From assembly GCA_019055375.1 (NCBI GenBank), contig JAHQIW010004583.1, forward strand, positions 124,001-188,000: a stretch of 64,000 nucleotides of DNA. The letters run 5' to 3'. Each line of letters opens with the position of its first letter. Within the stretch, counting starts at the first letter, position 1. This stretch comes from Parelaphostrongylus tenuis (Eukaryota > Nematoda > Chromadorea > Rhabditida > Metastrongylidae). The notes beneath the pieces are model-generated. The model saw nothing but the letters and a program-made list of their open reading frames with translations. It did not search any database and was not told the DNA's origin. The position numbers and the translations under genes were made by a program. Positions 41,150 through 52,049 of the stretch are shown one piece after another.

Positions 41150-41900
41150 TGACAAAAAGGACGTGTCTCGAAGTAAAATGGAATATTGTGCTATCGATGG
41201 TTGGTTGTGAAAAAGAAGTGAGATGTAAGAATAAAACAAATACTTACCAGTGGAATTAAGCGTAAGAACCACGGATGAAGAGGTGGGGAGGAATCACTCT
41301 GCAACCGCGTAGCAGCCTCATATACCGGCGGGCGGATCTTCGAGAATAATCTTCGACGTTTACTCCTGAAGATTTTTCAACACGCTCTACACGCCTCGCG
41401 AGCACTTGCTGAGACGCCACACCCAGAATTTATCGATTTTTTTGAACATACGCTATCCCCGAGTCGATTATGAGATGGATGGAGACGAATATAACAGCAA
41501 AGCGGCCTGGTATAGTCTTGCTTGGATGGCTGACGTGTTTTGCACATTGAATACAGAGTCTAAAGTGTTTGAAAACGCGGAAAATTCATTAAAAAGCTCT
41601 GATCATACAGAAACGTCGAATGTTCAAAAATGATTGATGGGTTTCAAAGGCACAAAAGGAGGCAGAGTCAATTTGAACGAGCGCTTTGAGGAATACAATG
41701 GATGCTTAAGAATGAAGCGATTAGATTTAATTTGATCATTCTCTGAAGAATGCCTCACAAATTTGACATTATTCAAGCACTGTGAAGAGGAGTCATGCAT
41801 TTTGATTTGACGACGGTCTACCAATGTACCGTTTATTCTAATTCAGTCAAATTAGCGAACCATGTACGATGCAACATGGTTAAAAATTTCGGAAGATGAG
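41150..41900. repeat. RTE-flank repeat, copy after the 39.6-kb LINE
   Basis: Matches 19900-20950 and 22330-23060: TGTGAAAAAGAAGTGAGATG, ACACGCTCTACACGCCTCGCG, GATCATTCTCTGAAGAATGC and the ACGGTCTACCAATG block. It follows the LINE C-terminus directly. Confidence 0.6.
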
Positions 41901-42059
41901 AGCGTAATAGTCTATTTCGTCAGGAGGGAAACTCACTTGATACTTTCTACTCATTGCTGCTGACAGGGGATTGAAATGAATCACACCTTACTTTTGAGTG
42001 TTTGTATAGACCTCGCTCAAAAATATAATGATCTGATAATGTGATAACACGTTTACGGC

Positions 42060-42400
42060 TTGTTTTGACCTCTGATGTGGCACTTATACCGTACTAGACA
42101 CGTCACGTGTTTCGTGTTTTATCACATCCAGTCACAAGCGCTCGATTGTGATTACTTCAATATCGGGGATTTTGTCATTCGAAATGTGGTGATCTAAAAT
42201 TCTGCGTCGATCTTTTCATAAGTAAAGGTACATCTCCCCGGAAGAAACCGGCTGAACCGGAAGGCACCGTGTTACCGAAGAGCCAACAAGGGCGAAACAA
42301 CAGCTGTCCAGAATTTCAAGTGCCGTACCAGGCCTCATAAAAGGCTCAAAGCATGCTACTATGTTATCAGATTATCAGAATATTTTGTTTTTAAGCGAAG
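42060..42400 (+). repeat. Fragment of the R-B 3' block
   Basis: Contains the GGCTGAACCGGAAGGCACCGT block. 42061-42120 aligns with 47701-47760 in the same sense, while 42165-42275 aligns with 47770-47890 in inverse sense, so one of the two loci was rearranged. Confidence 0.5.
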
Positions 42401-42766
42401 CTTATGAATAGTTGCAAGAAAAGGTACTCATTGTATATTGCTTAAGCGTTTATTTAAGCACTTAATAACCATACAGGTCGCCTCATGATAACCATCTCAT
42501 GTTCGCAAGTAAGGCTAGGGAGTACCGCTTCATCGCTTTCTGGAAAACAGTGACGATGAGGAGGTCGGCGAAATTGAACAGCACCATAGAGCCAGTACTT
42601 TTGTCGCAGATGTGGTTCCTCAATAATGATTTGAGACATGAAGAAAATTATAGTTCAAAAGATGTGCAGTGTTCGGCGAGTGTCCAGGATAAGTCCCGTC
42701 GTACTATTTGATGATCGATAAGCTTTTGAGAAAGCATCAGAATACTCTATAAATAAGAACCATAAT

Positions 42767-43351
<585 letters not shown>

Positions 43352-43639
43352 AGAGCTCACGGCGGTGATCAATCCCTGAGAGACGCGCCATGCATTCTTC
43401 TTCAATTTTTAATTTCGTTTGAAGGGACTGAATTCACATACGGCATTTATATTGACTCGCGGTGACCTCACGCTGTATTGAGTTATGGTTGCTTATCCAC
43501 CAAGACAGGTCTGCGACCAACCTGGTACCAGTCTACCGACCCAGAAGAGATGAGTGGCTGCTGAATGAAAGCGAGATCATACCATATGCTCTGCGTGCGA
43601 CGCAAGGTACCTCTTACCACTGCCCCACATGCGCTCCTC
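43352..43639 (-). mobile_element. tRNA-derived SINE (family S1), minus strand, diverged
   Basis: The reverse complement shows the tRNA-like head near 43560-43639, the GGTACCAGGTTGG block, the CACCGCGAGTCA block and the tail near CGCCGTGAGCTC. It is older than the 53.6 and 54.5-kb copies, with many substitutions. Confidence 0.75.
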
Positions 43640-44524
43640 TTTTTTTCTATTTCTCTAAATAAATATTAACACTTCAATAATGAGCCTCGAGCAAGAGACA
43701 TATCACCTCCAAAGTAAGGCAGGTTTTTCTCTTCATGCCAAATCTCATCAAAGAGCCTTTACCAGAACCAAATTGATTACAAAACTCTCTATTCTCAAGC
43801 TGTCAAACGGCTACCATTGGTGCAATATTCAAGCAGAATGCAATTGTTGGGTGGTGCAAATATACGAGACAGGCAGAATTCTGTTGATCGACGCTGAATA
43901 TACAAGTTCTCTAATGCTTCATAAGATATTTAGCAAAAAAAATATTGGGTCAAGGCTTGAAATATGCTTTTCCGAACGAGTATTACAATTGATGAATGAT
44001 AAGCTTAGCAGAGTTCGTCTCTGTGAATACTAAGAGCCCCTTCACATCACATATTTTTAAGGGTCGAACATTGCTCAAAATGAGTTATAGAAGTAAACAC
44101 TCACATTGCATCGCAAATGTAATATGCAATAAGAGTTCATAACTTGCTGTATACAAATGGTTGCAGCTTTCGTTTTGAAAACATGAATTTTGAGACAAGT
44201 CGGCGATGCTATTATCAAAAATACTGTGACAGAAGTCTCATTAATGAAGTTTCATCGAAAACCTCAGATGGAGACTGTGGAAACACAAGTAATCCGCTAG
44301 TTAAAATAGCAAAGAAAAAGAGGGAGCACACATGGCAAAAGCGACTTCATCCTTAGGCAAATAATCTGTAGCAGCTACATCCCAAATAGTTGTCTTTCAC
44401 TGAAATACCATAGTTTGTCCTCTACAGCTTGTAACCATCACTTCGACTGCACTAAGCAATGCAAGATATTCAGGTACTTTTCCGTCATCAGAGCGCCATT
44501 TCGACCCGTTGTAAAAAAACGTAT
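43640..44524. other. No gene recognised; 117-codon open frame at 43680-44033
   Basis: The + frame begins MSLEQETYHLQSK and ends RVRLCEY. It has an even amino-acid mix, but no recognisable domain, no clear splice or trans-splice context, and starts right after a SINE. I leave it as unproven. A second frame at 44144-44356 is similar in this respect. Confidence 0.3.
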
Positions 44525-44529
44525 CTCTT

Positions 44530-45110
44530 GGTTTTTTCAGTGTTCAGATGATCGATCGATAGCATAAATCAAAAGAATTTAGATGGTCTATTTCATATTC
44601 AAAAAAGCCCTCTTATTGCTCCGAAAGAACAAGAAGAAATTTTGTTTCTCATTGAGAGATTTCTCTCTGATCAAAGCTTTTCCTTCGACGTTTTATCAAC
44701 CAATCGACAGATCAAATCTTGAGAATTCCGATGATTTATTAGGTCTTCATGATGGACCTGGTATTACGTTGTAACAGCCAAGAGAAGTTTGAGTTTCGTA
44801 TGATGGCTCACTTCAACTATCCTCTCTTCATTTCAATGCTTTGGTGAGAAAACATTTTTTGATCGTTTCTAATGTATAAACAATCAATCGGTAGCACTAA
44901 TCAAAAGATCTTGAAAGGTGCATTTCATTTTTAAAAAGGCTTTGTTATTGCACTGAAAGAGCAAAAATAATAAATTGTTTCCCATTGAAAGAATTCTTGC
45001 TGACCAGGGCCACTCTCTTCCACGAAAAAAAAACGATAGATCAAATCTCAAAAATTCCAATAATGTTTTTGGTTTTTTAAACGGACCTCTTAGTGATTCA
45101 TAAAATCTAA
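44530..45110. repeat. Two tandem diverged copies of a ~330-base unit
   Basis: 44583-44770 and 44915-45095 align: TTTCAT(A/T)TT(C/T)AAAAA, ATTGC(T/A)C(C/T)GAAAGA, CAT(T)GAGAGA...GATCA, AGATCAAATCT(T/C) then A(G/A)AATTCC(G/A)AT(G/A)AT, GGACCT. The GATCGATCGATAGC/CAATCAATCGGTAGC lead-in is also shared. Confidence 0.65.
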
Positions 45111-45780
45111 AATTAATTAGGGTTCCGCACACAACACTTTTTGAGCATGAGTGCTAAGATAAGTTCTATCACTGATCTAGATCAATGGCACCAAGTAAGA
45201 AGAAAACGAACTAGGAGCAATGCCACAGCGCAAAAAAAAAAACACAAGCCTGCTGACATAGCAAGGCCCAGTGGTGAAATTACGAAAAACGTCTGCATTT
45301 TTTTGCGCAAAGTTCTCATATTCTCCAACCATAAGAGCATAAAGTCAAACATGCATATACACACATGTTGCGATTCCTCGTATTTTCCGCTATGAATAGA
45401 GTTGATGTGCAAAGTTATTCAGTGACGTCTTATTATCAAAGAGACTAATTTCACTGATAGCCTTAGTAAGAGTCATTTTGTGAAGAATTACAGCCCAGGG
45501 AATCTTCGAAATCAATTCTGATTCAATGAGCAGTCAAAACCGTGTGTTTGAGTTTCTCTGACAAGCAATCTTATGTGCTACGTTCAACCTACTTTAATCA
45601 TAAAAGTGTTTGACCAAGTAAACTGCTTGCCTTGATTTTTCCAGGCACTGAAAAAAGAGCTGAAAAATCAGCCGTTGTATAGCTGTGTTGCTGCTTCCCT
45701 TTTTTAATCAGCCATGCCTTTGTCATCTACCTCAGATCTTTCGTTTTGAATGTTTTCTTGAGACCGCAGCTCAAATTTCA
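45111..45780. other. No gene recognised
   Basis: The complementary frames at 45141-45395 (+) and 45182-45412 (-) overlap a poly(A) run; neither is convincing. Confidence 0.35.
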
Positions 45781-45910
45781 ATATGTCAAATAATCATTTT
45801 TGAGCCACGCATGTCATGTGGTCTGTTAAGAAAAGGGCTGACTTATAGAGTTAGCCCTTTTTTAACAGACCACATGACATGCGTGGCACAGAAATGATTA
45901 TATGGCATAT
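45781..45910. repeat. Near-perfect ~130-base palindrome
   Basis: Two arms of about 59 bases (left ATATGTCAAATAATC...AGGGCT, right AGCCCTTTTTT...ATGGCATAT) with a loop around ACTTATAGAG. Only a handful of mismatches. The arm sequence TGTCATGTGGTCTGTTAAG is the flank of the hammerhead-like units at 16695 and 17283, and the loop matches TGACTTATAGAG just before H2. Confidence 0.9.
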
Positions 45911-46269
45911 TTAAGCCTCAGATCTGCTCATCAGAAAAAAAATAATTTTTGACCAACGTTATTTAATTATTAGCTGAAGCACTCCAATCGACTTGACGCC
46001 AGCGAGTAAAACTTATACATTATACCAAAAAACTGTTGTACACATTTAGTGCGGCGCATTGCGGCACTGTGGGTTTCAATAGCGCTAAAAACATTCGCCA
46101 CAGTGAAACCTATAGAGTCATTAACAAAATGATACTATATTTATCCTCTATGATAATCAACTCTTGGCGATTTGCTTACTTTGTTAGGCCAGTTTTTCGC
46201 GATATTTGTCATATTATTCACTTCAGTAGAGATGTATTCAAAATCGCGACGTAATGAATACTTACATCC

Positions 46270-46400
46270 GGATAATGGCTTGGGCAATAACTTACTTACT
46301 TGGATCCTTCGACGCTCCGTCTTTACTAGTTGTGCGGACCCCAGCACACACTCCATTCGTTCCTTTGTTTCGCGAAATTTGTCCATGACGGTGGTCTAAT
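46270..46400 (-). mobile_element. RTE LINE 3'-end fragment, minus strand
   Basis: On the minus strand, FRETKERMECVLGSAQLVKT matches the last conserved block of the LINE copies near 26010 and 58830 (R-x-R-N-E-W-K-x-C-W-G in intact elements). Confidence 0.6.
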
Positions 46401-46580
46401 TTGAGCAAAATGGTTGCTGCGAGTGTCATGCTGGGAACTGTAAAATATCGGCAGCTGCGAGTACAAATTATTAATTATTTTGCATAGAAAACTAATCTTT
46501 ATCTAAAGCTTCACGAGGTTGGTATCTTTTCCCAATCGATTGCTCTTCTTTCCGGTCGATGGGTTTTCTCGATTGCTTGT

Positions 46581-46616
46581 GGCCGACGTTTCGGCAAATA
46601 TGCCTTCTTCAGAGCC
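46581..46616 (-). ncRNA. Minimal type I hammerhead ribozyme fold of the Penelope-like element
   Basis: On the minus strand: stem I GGCT with GGCC, core CTGAAGA, stem II GGCA-TATT-TGCC, then GAAAC directly followed by GTC, which leaves the very short stem III typical of Penelope-associated hammerheads. The predicted cleavage is after GTC. All conserved core bases are present. It lies downstream of the endonuclease frame, next to the left arm. Confidence 0.7.
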
Positions 46617-46800
46617 TGAACGTATTATTCGTTGCAGCTTTATTTATATGACTATACAATCGGGAAAGAGAAAAAAAATATTTGAAAATCTAAGGTATTG
46701 TAAGCGAAAATCGATTCAGGGAAAACCACTCACCTAACCATCTAATCCAGGGACTACCTATGTTGTTAGCGCCAGGGTGACGTATGAACCCGCCCCCATG

Positions 46801-47262
46801 TCAATGGTCTTTATTTGCTTTTCCATCTAGGTGCTCTTTAATCCGGATGTGAAGTGGTCTGCCTGTTTCGCCAATATATTCACCACCACATGTCTTACAA
46901 GAGATAAGGTATATTGTACCTACGCTCATGCAATCGCCGTCTCTAGCGTTGGGACAAATAACGCAGTCCTTTGTATTACATAGACGGTCATACAAGCGGT
47001 TTCGAACTAATTGACGACGCAGTGTTTTAGGCGGAAGTTCTACAATTCCTACAGAATCTTCTAGACCACTGTTTTTCAGACACTTTCTAATAGCGGTACT
47101 GACTTCGTCTGTTATGAAAGGTAGTTTAAGAGGTACCTTATTGTTTAGGTGTGGCGCCCTGTCGTTCCCATTGCGAGGCTTTTCGCTACTTTTGCCAGCC
47201 ACAAGCAATCGAGAAAACCCATCGACCGGAAAGAAGAGCAATCGATTGGGAAAAGATACCAA
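46801..47262 (-). CDS. GIY-YIG endonuclease domain of the Penelope-like element
   Basis: The 153-residue frame starts in the inverted arm, so roughly the first 22 residues (MVSFPNRLLFF...) are arm read-through. Residues 45-110 are a linker. Then come CVICPNARDGDC (zinc-binding cysteines), GTIYLISCKTC (GIY half), EYIGETGRPLHIRIKEH (YIG half with the conserved Arg and the EH) and a stop after KANKDH. The frame continues open for about 40 codons after that TGA (HGGGFIRHPG...), so the C-terminus may have been cut by one mutation. The enzyme would nick the target for reverse transcription. No RT domain is left, so the copy is not autonomous. Confidence 0.82.
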   Translation of the reverse strand: MVSFPNRLLFFPVDGFSRLLVAGKSSEKPRNGNDRAPHLNNKVPLKLPFITDEVSTAIRKCLKNSGLEDSVGIVELPPKTLRRQLVRNRLYDRLCNTKDCVICPNARDGDCMSVGTIYLISCKTCGGEYIGETGRPLHIRIKEHLDGKANKDH

Positions 47263-47295
47263 CCTCGTGAAGCTTTAGATAAAAATTAGTTTTCT

Positions 47296-47700
47296 AAGCT
47301 TTTCTTCTCATTTTCAAAGTTTTATATTATTAACATGCCAAGGTTCAAGAAAGTCGGTCTTTCGAATTATTTTGCAAACACGTCCGCCCAACCTGTGGGT
47401 GGTCGTCCTCGACGAAGCGTTCATTGTCGTGGAATGCAGTCAATATTTCTTTTCTTCCATCTATCGTTTGTTTTTTCAATATATAACCGCCTCATCGATG
47501 TTTCGCTATAGATGTATAATCCAATATAACCTGCATATGAACACGTGCACATCGCTCTGATCTTTCGAAATCATCATTTTGCGAACATTCACACTTTAGG
47601 ATACATCTACTGCTGTCTTGTCTGCATCAATTCATAAATGCCTTTACATCGATTGACTTCGCTCCAAGCAATATATAATCTGATAGCATATCTTGAGCTT
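47296..47700. other. No gene recognised
   Basis: No supported exon or repeat. Confidence 0.35.
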
Positions 47701-47890
47701 TAGCTGAGGTGCGTTATGGCACTTGCACAGTGTTAAACATGTGTTTCGGCTCTCCATCCTCATCGATAGTATGGTGCCTTTTGGTTCAGTCAATCCCTTG
47801 CAAAGGTTAGACCCCTACACATTATGGAATCGACGCCCAATTTTTGCAAACACTGCATGTCAAGTGACAAAATCCCCGGCACTGCAGTGA
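47701..47890. repeat. Rearranged copy of the 42.1-kb repeat
   Basis: 47701-47760 is direct and 47770-47890 inverted relative to 42061-42275. The GTGCCTTTTGGTTCAG block near 47770 is the reverse of the GGCTGAACC...GGCACC landmark. Confidence 0.5.
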
Positions 47891-48700
47891 TCAACAGTCC
47901 ACTGCTCAATTCATTGAACTTAAGCATGGCGGGTAATATATTGATGGAGCACAGAGCTCTTGATGAGGTGCAAACGCATCCAAAAGCTACGCATTATCAG
48001 ACTGACAAATCCTCTGACGGGGGGATAAAGAGGCGTAACAGACAATGATGGATTACTACAAGCGATTTCTCTCTCGCCACTATACAAAGCACCGACACTG
48101 GCCCTATTGCAAGAGATTCTGCATTGGCGCTCGTCTCGCCTCCTTAAGTAGTAAGTTCTAGATTTTCAGATGACATTACTGCAATGAAAAATAGAGAATT
48201 ACAGAAGAGAATTCTGTAAGGGCTTTTGTGACAGAAAGATAGTGAACGTTCAAAAAACATCCTTATGTCTCAGCAAGGGTATCACATCGCTGTAAAAAAG
48301 AACATATTATCAGCTCTTACATGAAATTCTTACCTTATTTTATCTGCATTTCTGGAGTAATTCGACAGCCTGTAAAATTCTAATTTCAATACCAAATTTG
48401 GTTGTCAAAAGACTTCCATAGCAGGTTCTACTAGTAGGAAGAATAGAACACCTTTATTTTGCAGTAATTAGCCCATTGTTTCAACTTCTCAGCGGATTTG
48501 TAATACTTCAAAAAAATTTGTTGCCACTTTAGGATGGAATAGTGCAGAAATAACTTCTAGAGGGTTCCTTTTCTCAACTGCAATAGCACCTATTTGTCTC
48601 AAAGGAAACATTTCTCGTGTAGGAAAGGACGCGGCTCTTGTCTCCTCAAGCATTATAATTCCAATAATTTCTCATAATGCTTTCGTCAATACTGTAATGT
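47891..48700. other. No gene recognised
   Basis: No supported exon or repeat. Confidence 0.35.
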
Positions 48701-48845
48701 TTTACTAACATGTTATATTATATTATATCAAATTCAGATATTATTTTACATATTATGTCAAATATGCATGTTATATTACGTATTACATTATATATTATAC
48801 GTGTGCGTAATTGTATAAGAAATATATATTATATATTACATATTC
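48701..48845. repeat. AT-rich low-complexity stretch
   Basis: Repeats of TTATAT, ACATATTA and TATGTCAAATAT units over about 145 bases. Confidence 0.8.
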
Positions 48846-48854
48846 ATATGTGTG

Positions 48855-48960
48855 TGGGCGCTGTGGTCGAGTCGTTGTAATGCTGGTCACGCTGCGCGTG
48901 GTGCCGAGCTCCACCTCCAACACTGTCCGGCAGAGTCCGGCGGCGATTTTTAAGGATTCA
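48855..48960 (+). mobile_element. Possible tRNA-derived fragment
   Basis: GCGCTGTGGTCGAGTCG...TAATGC resembles a tRNA D-arm region, followed at tRNA-like spacing by GCCGAGCTCCACCTCC, a weak B-box. An isolated GC-rich island in AT-rich surroundings. Confidence 0.3.
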
Positions 48961-49489
48961 CCTCTCTTAGAGATGTTTGTTCTATATAGATGCACGACTT
49001 ATTAGTGGAAAATAGCCCTATTTACTAGTTATCTCACATCTCTTCACGCTTTTGTGTATTTGGTGCTATTTATCAACCCTTTCGCTAGGACATGCATCAA
49101 AAACGATACATCTGTGTCTACAATGTTCGGATGATTGCGAAGACTGGCGTGACTGCCATTAAAAATCTATCACTTATTTGATAAATTTGAGTTCTTGAAG
49201 GACTTTTTAGTGTCTCGCTTCATTTGACCCGCACCACAGTCTTCTTTCTACTGCGGAAGTTCTACTATTTATAGCATTTGATTCGTCTTCTGTTCTGCTT
49301 ATTAATTTCATATTTTTCACGAAGTCGTAAAGTACTAATCAAGCACGTCTCCTTGCAGTCTCGAAGATAGTTTTGCCTGTCTTCAATCTGTTTTCATAGT
49401 TCGCTGTTTACGGTTACCCTGTTCGTTGATTTTCATTATTAACTATTATTAGTGCGTTTATAATGCCTACTAAATGTTAGATGGCCCAG
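48961..49489. other. No gene recognised
   Basis: No supported exon or repeat. Confidence 0.35.
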
Positions 49490-50390
49490 ATTTGATGTTG
49501 TGATAGTCAGATTCACGGTGAATGAGTGTTTTAAGGAGTATATTGAATGCCGGAGAGTAAAGCGATTTGAATTGATCATTCCCTGAAGAAAGGTTCACGA
49601 ATTCGACGTTAACAAGCACTCTGAAGACGTGCGAATGCTTTTCCATGATTCCCAACGGTTTACCGATAAATTGCCTATACTAATTCTGTCAAACGAGTAA
49701 ACTATGTGCGATGCATCAAACTTACAGATTGTCCGAGAACGACACTGTCAGATAGCATGTTCCATTCTGAACTTAATGGAAATAAGCAGTTGATATCGTA
49801 AGGATATCACCAGCTTGGGTGCACCTATGTAACAATCCTATTTTCAAACTTAGAGTTTGCTGAAGAGTACGACCCAGTGCTCACACACTCCAACAAGACA
49901 TATCCGTTCACTCGATTTAGTTCAAATTCACATTTTAAGCTCCTCGGTTGACTGAAGAACAAGTTATTGCCTATCGATGTAATTTATCAGGCTGGGAAGA
50001 AAGTTCTGGGGCGAGCAAAATAACACTAACTAATCTTTAAAATAAAGGCCATATTTGCTTTCTGTCTTCGGTCCGCCAAGTTCGGATCTGGTCGAGGTAA
50101 CACTCCAGTGACTTGACGACGGTTCCGAAGCAGCAATCAAATCCTCGCTGCTCAGCTTTGTTGAACGTTCTAAACAAGGCTCCTCCGCGAGGTCAAAATC
50201 TCCAGCAATGGAAAGGGTTGAAACCAGCTTGTAGCAGCAGATTTGTTCATTGTGCCTTCTCCTTCAACTTCGTTGATTTCATCGACTGCAGCACGCTTTG
50301 AATGACCATCCCTCCAGCAATGATGCAATAAAACACGAACATCGACTGTATCGTTGGACATGGCGGAGACATGTAACAAAGTGAACATAA
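49490..50390. repeat. Dispersed repeat R-C, copy 2 (left part)
   Basis: Aligns with 22840-23640; its right part resumes at 52050. Confidence 0.65.
50050..50388 (-). pseudogene. Mariner transposase N-terminal part
   Basis: Minus strand: MSNDTVDVRVLLHHCWRDGH then SKRAAVDEINEVEGEGTMNK and SWFQPF form the DNA-binding helix-turn-helix region of a mariner transposase. After a frameshift come AGDFDLAEEPC and TKLSSEDLIA (the linker). The rest of the protein is not attached; catalytic pieces lie at 50470-50935. Confidence 0.75.
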
Positions 50391-50469
50391 AGGCGAGTAG
50401 TATCTAGAACTGCAATGGTAAAATTTCATGTGAGAAATATTGTGATACTACTTGACCGAGGTTTGCCGT

Positions 50470-50935
50470 CAAAATTCCTATTTCTTCTTGTCCAACCAGT
50501 GCCCCAATGATCTGAAGAGATGGAATCCGCATGGAGACAGATCCGGCGAATGCGGCGGATGATCCAAGTGCTTTCAGCCCAAATCGGTCAACTTCTTCGC
50601 TGTTATCCTAGCAACGTGTGGCTTTGCATTGTCCTGAAGTAAAATGACTTGGCTACGGCGGTGACGTGGAATTGCTTGATTGCGACGGTCCAGTTGCTGA
50701 CACGATGGGGTCTGACCGGCTTGCAACAAGTCCCAAGGAATCGGCTCACATTGATCTCTAAAAATGATCAGCATTGCTTTTGGCGCAAATCGATTCGGTC
50801 TCAGTGCTGATTCTCCTTGCTGACCTGATGACTACGACTGATTTGGACGACGCTAGCTCTTGAAGAAGATCCACTCCTCATCAATAGTGATAATTCTGTT
50901 CAAAAACGTCTCCATTCGATGTCCATATCTTCAGA
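50470..50935 (-). pseudogene. Mariner transposase catalytic part
   Basis: Minus strand: FLNRIITIDEEWIFF (first catalytic Asp), several stops, then CQQLDRRNQAIP, LLQDNAKPHVA (second catalytic Asp), a frameshift, and HPPHSPDLSPCGFHLFRSL (third Asp, the D34D layout), ending HWLDKKK and a stop. All three acidic residues survive, but the frame is broken at least three times. Confidence 0.85.
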
Positions 50936-51106
50936 TCATTGGAGGACAGGTTGGGCAGAAAGAAGTTCCGTGACATCATTCAACTGCATCAAGAATTGAC
51001 TGGTTGGTTTGCATCGAAGAATAATGAGTTTTATGAGCGCAGAAATGATTTGTTACCGGAGCGTTGGCAGAGCTGCATCCAGGCAGGCCGAGAATACATT
51101 GATTAA
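50918..51106 (+). pseudogene. Mariner transposase C-terminal part, opposite strand
   Basis: The + strand reads FDVHIFRSLEDRLGRKKF, then WFASKNNEFYERRNDLLPER and WQSCIQAGREYID with a stop at 51104. That is the C-terminus of the same kind of mariner protein. It lies head to head with the minus-strand catalytic part and overlaps its start. An AT-rich 3' end follows. Confidence 0.8.
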
Positions 51107-52049
51107 TGTTTTTTGATACTTTCGATTACTAGGAAAAATAAATTTTTGAATTTTTGAATCAAGTTTGGAAACTCAAGCTAGAGACTTAATAGGGAAGAAA
51201 AGGCAATTCTGGCAAAGATAAGATTCCTCTCGTTACGGCATGAAGTCCATCTACAACTTGCGCAATCCACGCGTTCGCTTACCGTCGCAGAGTTCGTGCC
51301 CTATTAGGCGGTAACCAGTCCTCTTCATTCATTGATGGTTCAATATTGAAAACTGGTGTGTCACAAAAAAGTCAACAGAATTAATGAGGAACATGGGAGA
51401 GCAAATGCAAAGTTTATATTTAATTGGCCGTGATTTCTCCAAATTTCGACGTTTTGTTTGATAAACTCGTATTTTTTCGAGATATCAATCAGTCAGCACT
51501 ATTATTCACCTTCGCGACCACTGATATGCAGCCATTTTCTGATAGAGATCGTATGCTATTTTCTCACGAAGAGCGCGCTGGCGGCCAAAAAAGTCGATGA
51601 CTTCACTTTTGAGTTGTATACGGCTTTCAAATTCTTCCCTGCAGAAGCTATTCTAAAACGCAGTAGAGACGATGAGTCGATGAAGTTGGCATTGGCTATA
51701 CAGCGGACGTAGTACAGTAATTCAACCCACTTTCTTCAGAATGTGCCGAGTCGACTATGCAATATGAGGTGGTCGGTCAATGCATGCATGAGGTGTCCAT
51801 CAATAGGTCACTTCACGGTAAACCATTTCATCTGGATGACAAAACACGGTGCTTCAGTTGGTGCTCGGGTTCAATGCTAACTGAAAAGTTTATTTCAAGG
51901 ATTACTGATTGAGCACATCTTGCAAACTCGAAACTGCTAAGGCGAGGGATATTCATAGGTCCCGTTATTGTACGCCGGAGAGTGTTCAGCCATAGAAAGA
52001 CATCCAGCATATGCCGTGATACTGCTCAAATACAATACCACCTATTCCG
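51107..52049. other. No gene recognised
   Basis: The + frame 51458-51712 (84 codons, containing KKVDDFTFELYTAFKF) is not recognised. The segment sits inside the interrupted R-C repeat. Confidence 0.35.

Larger units (their letters stand above)
46486..47295 (-). mobile_element. Penelope-like element, 5'-truncated, with inverted arms
   Basis: Ends are 98-base inverted repeats (46486-46583 and 47198-47295) that are almost identical. Between them lie a GIY-YIG endonuclease frame and a hammerhead-type fold, both on the minus strand. Penelope-like elements are reverse-transcribing elements whose C-terminal domain is a GIY-YIG nuclease, and many carry hammerheads in their terminal repeats. The RT domain is absent, as in most 5'-truncated copies. 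The close match of the arms suggests a fairly recent insertion. Confidence 0.82.

Noticed and set aside
43680..44033. 117-codon plus-strand open frame
   Set aside because: Not recognised, adjacent to a SINE and without regulatory or splice context; recorded as unproven, not called a gene.
46519..46737. Plus-strand open frame starting MVSFPNRLLFF
   Set aside because: It is the left inverted arm of the Penelope-like element, identical to the arm that starts the endonuclease frame on the other strand.
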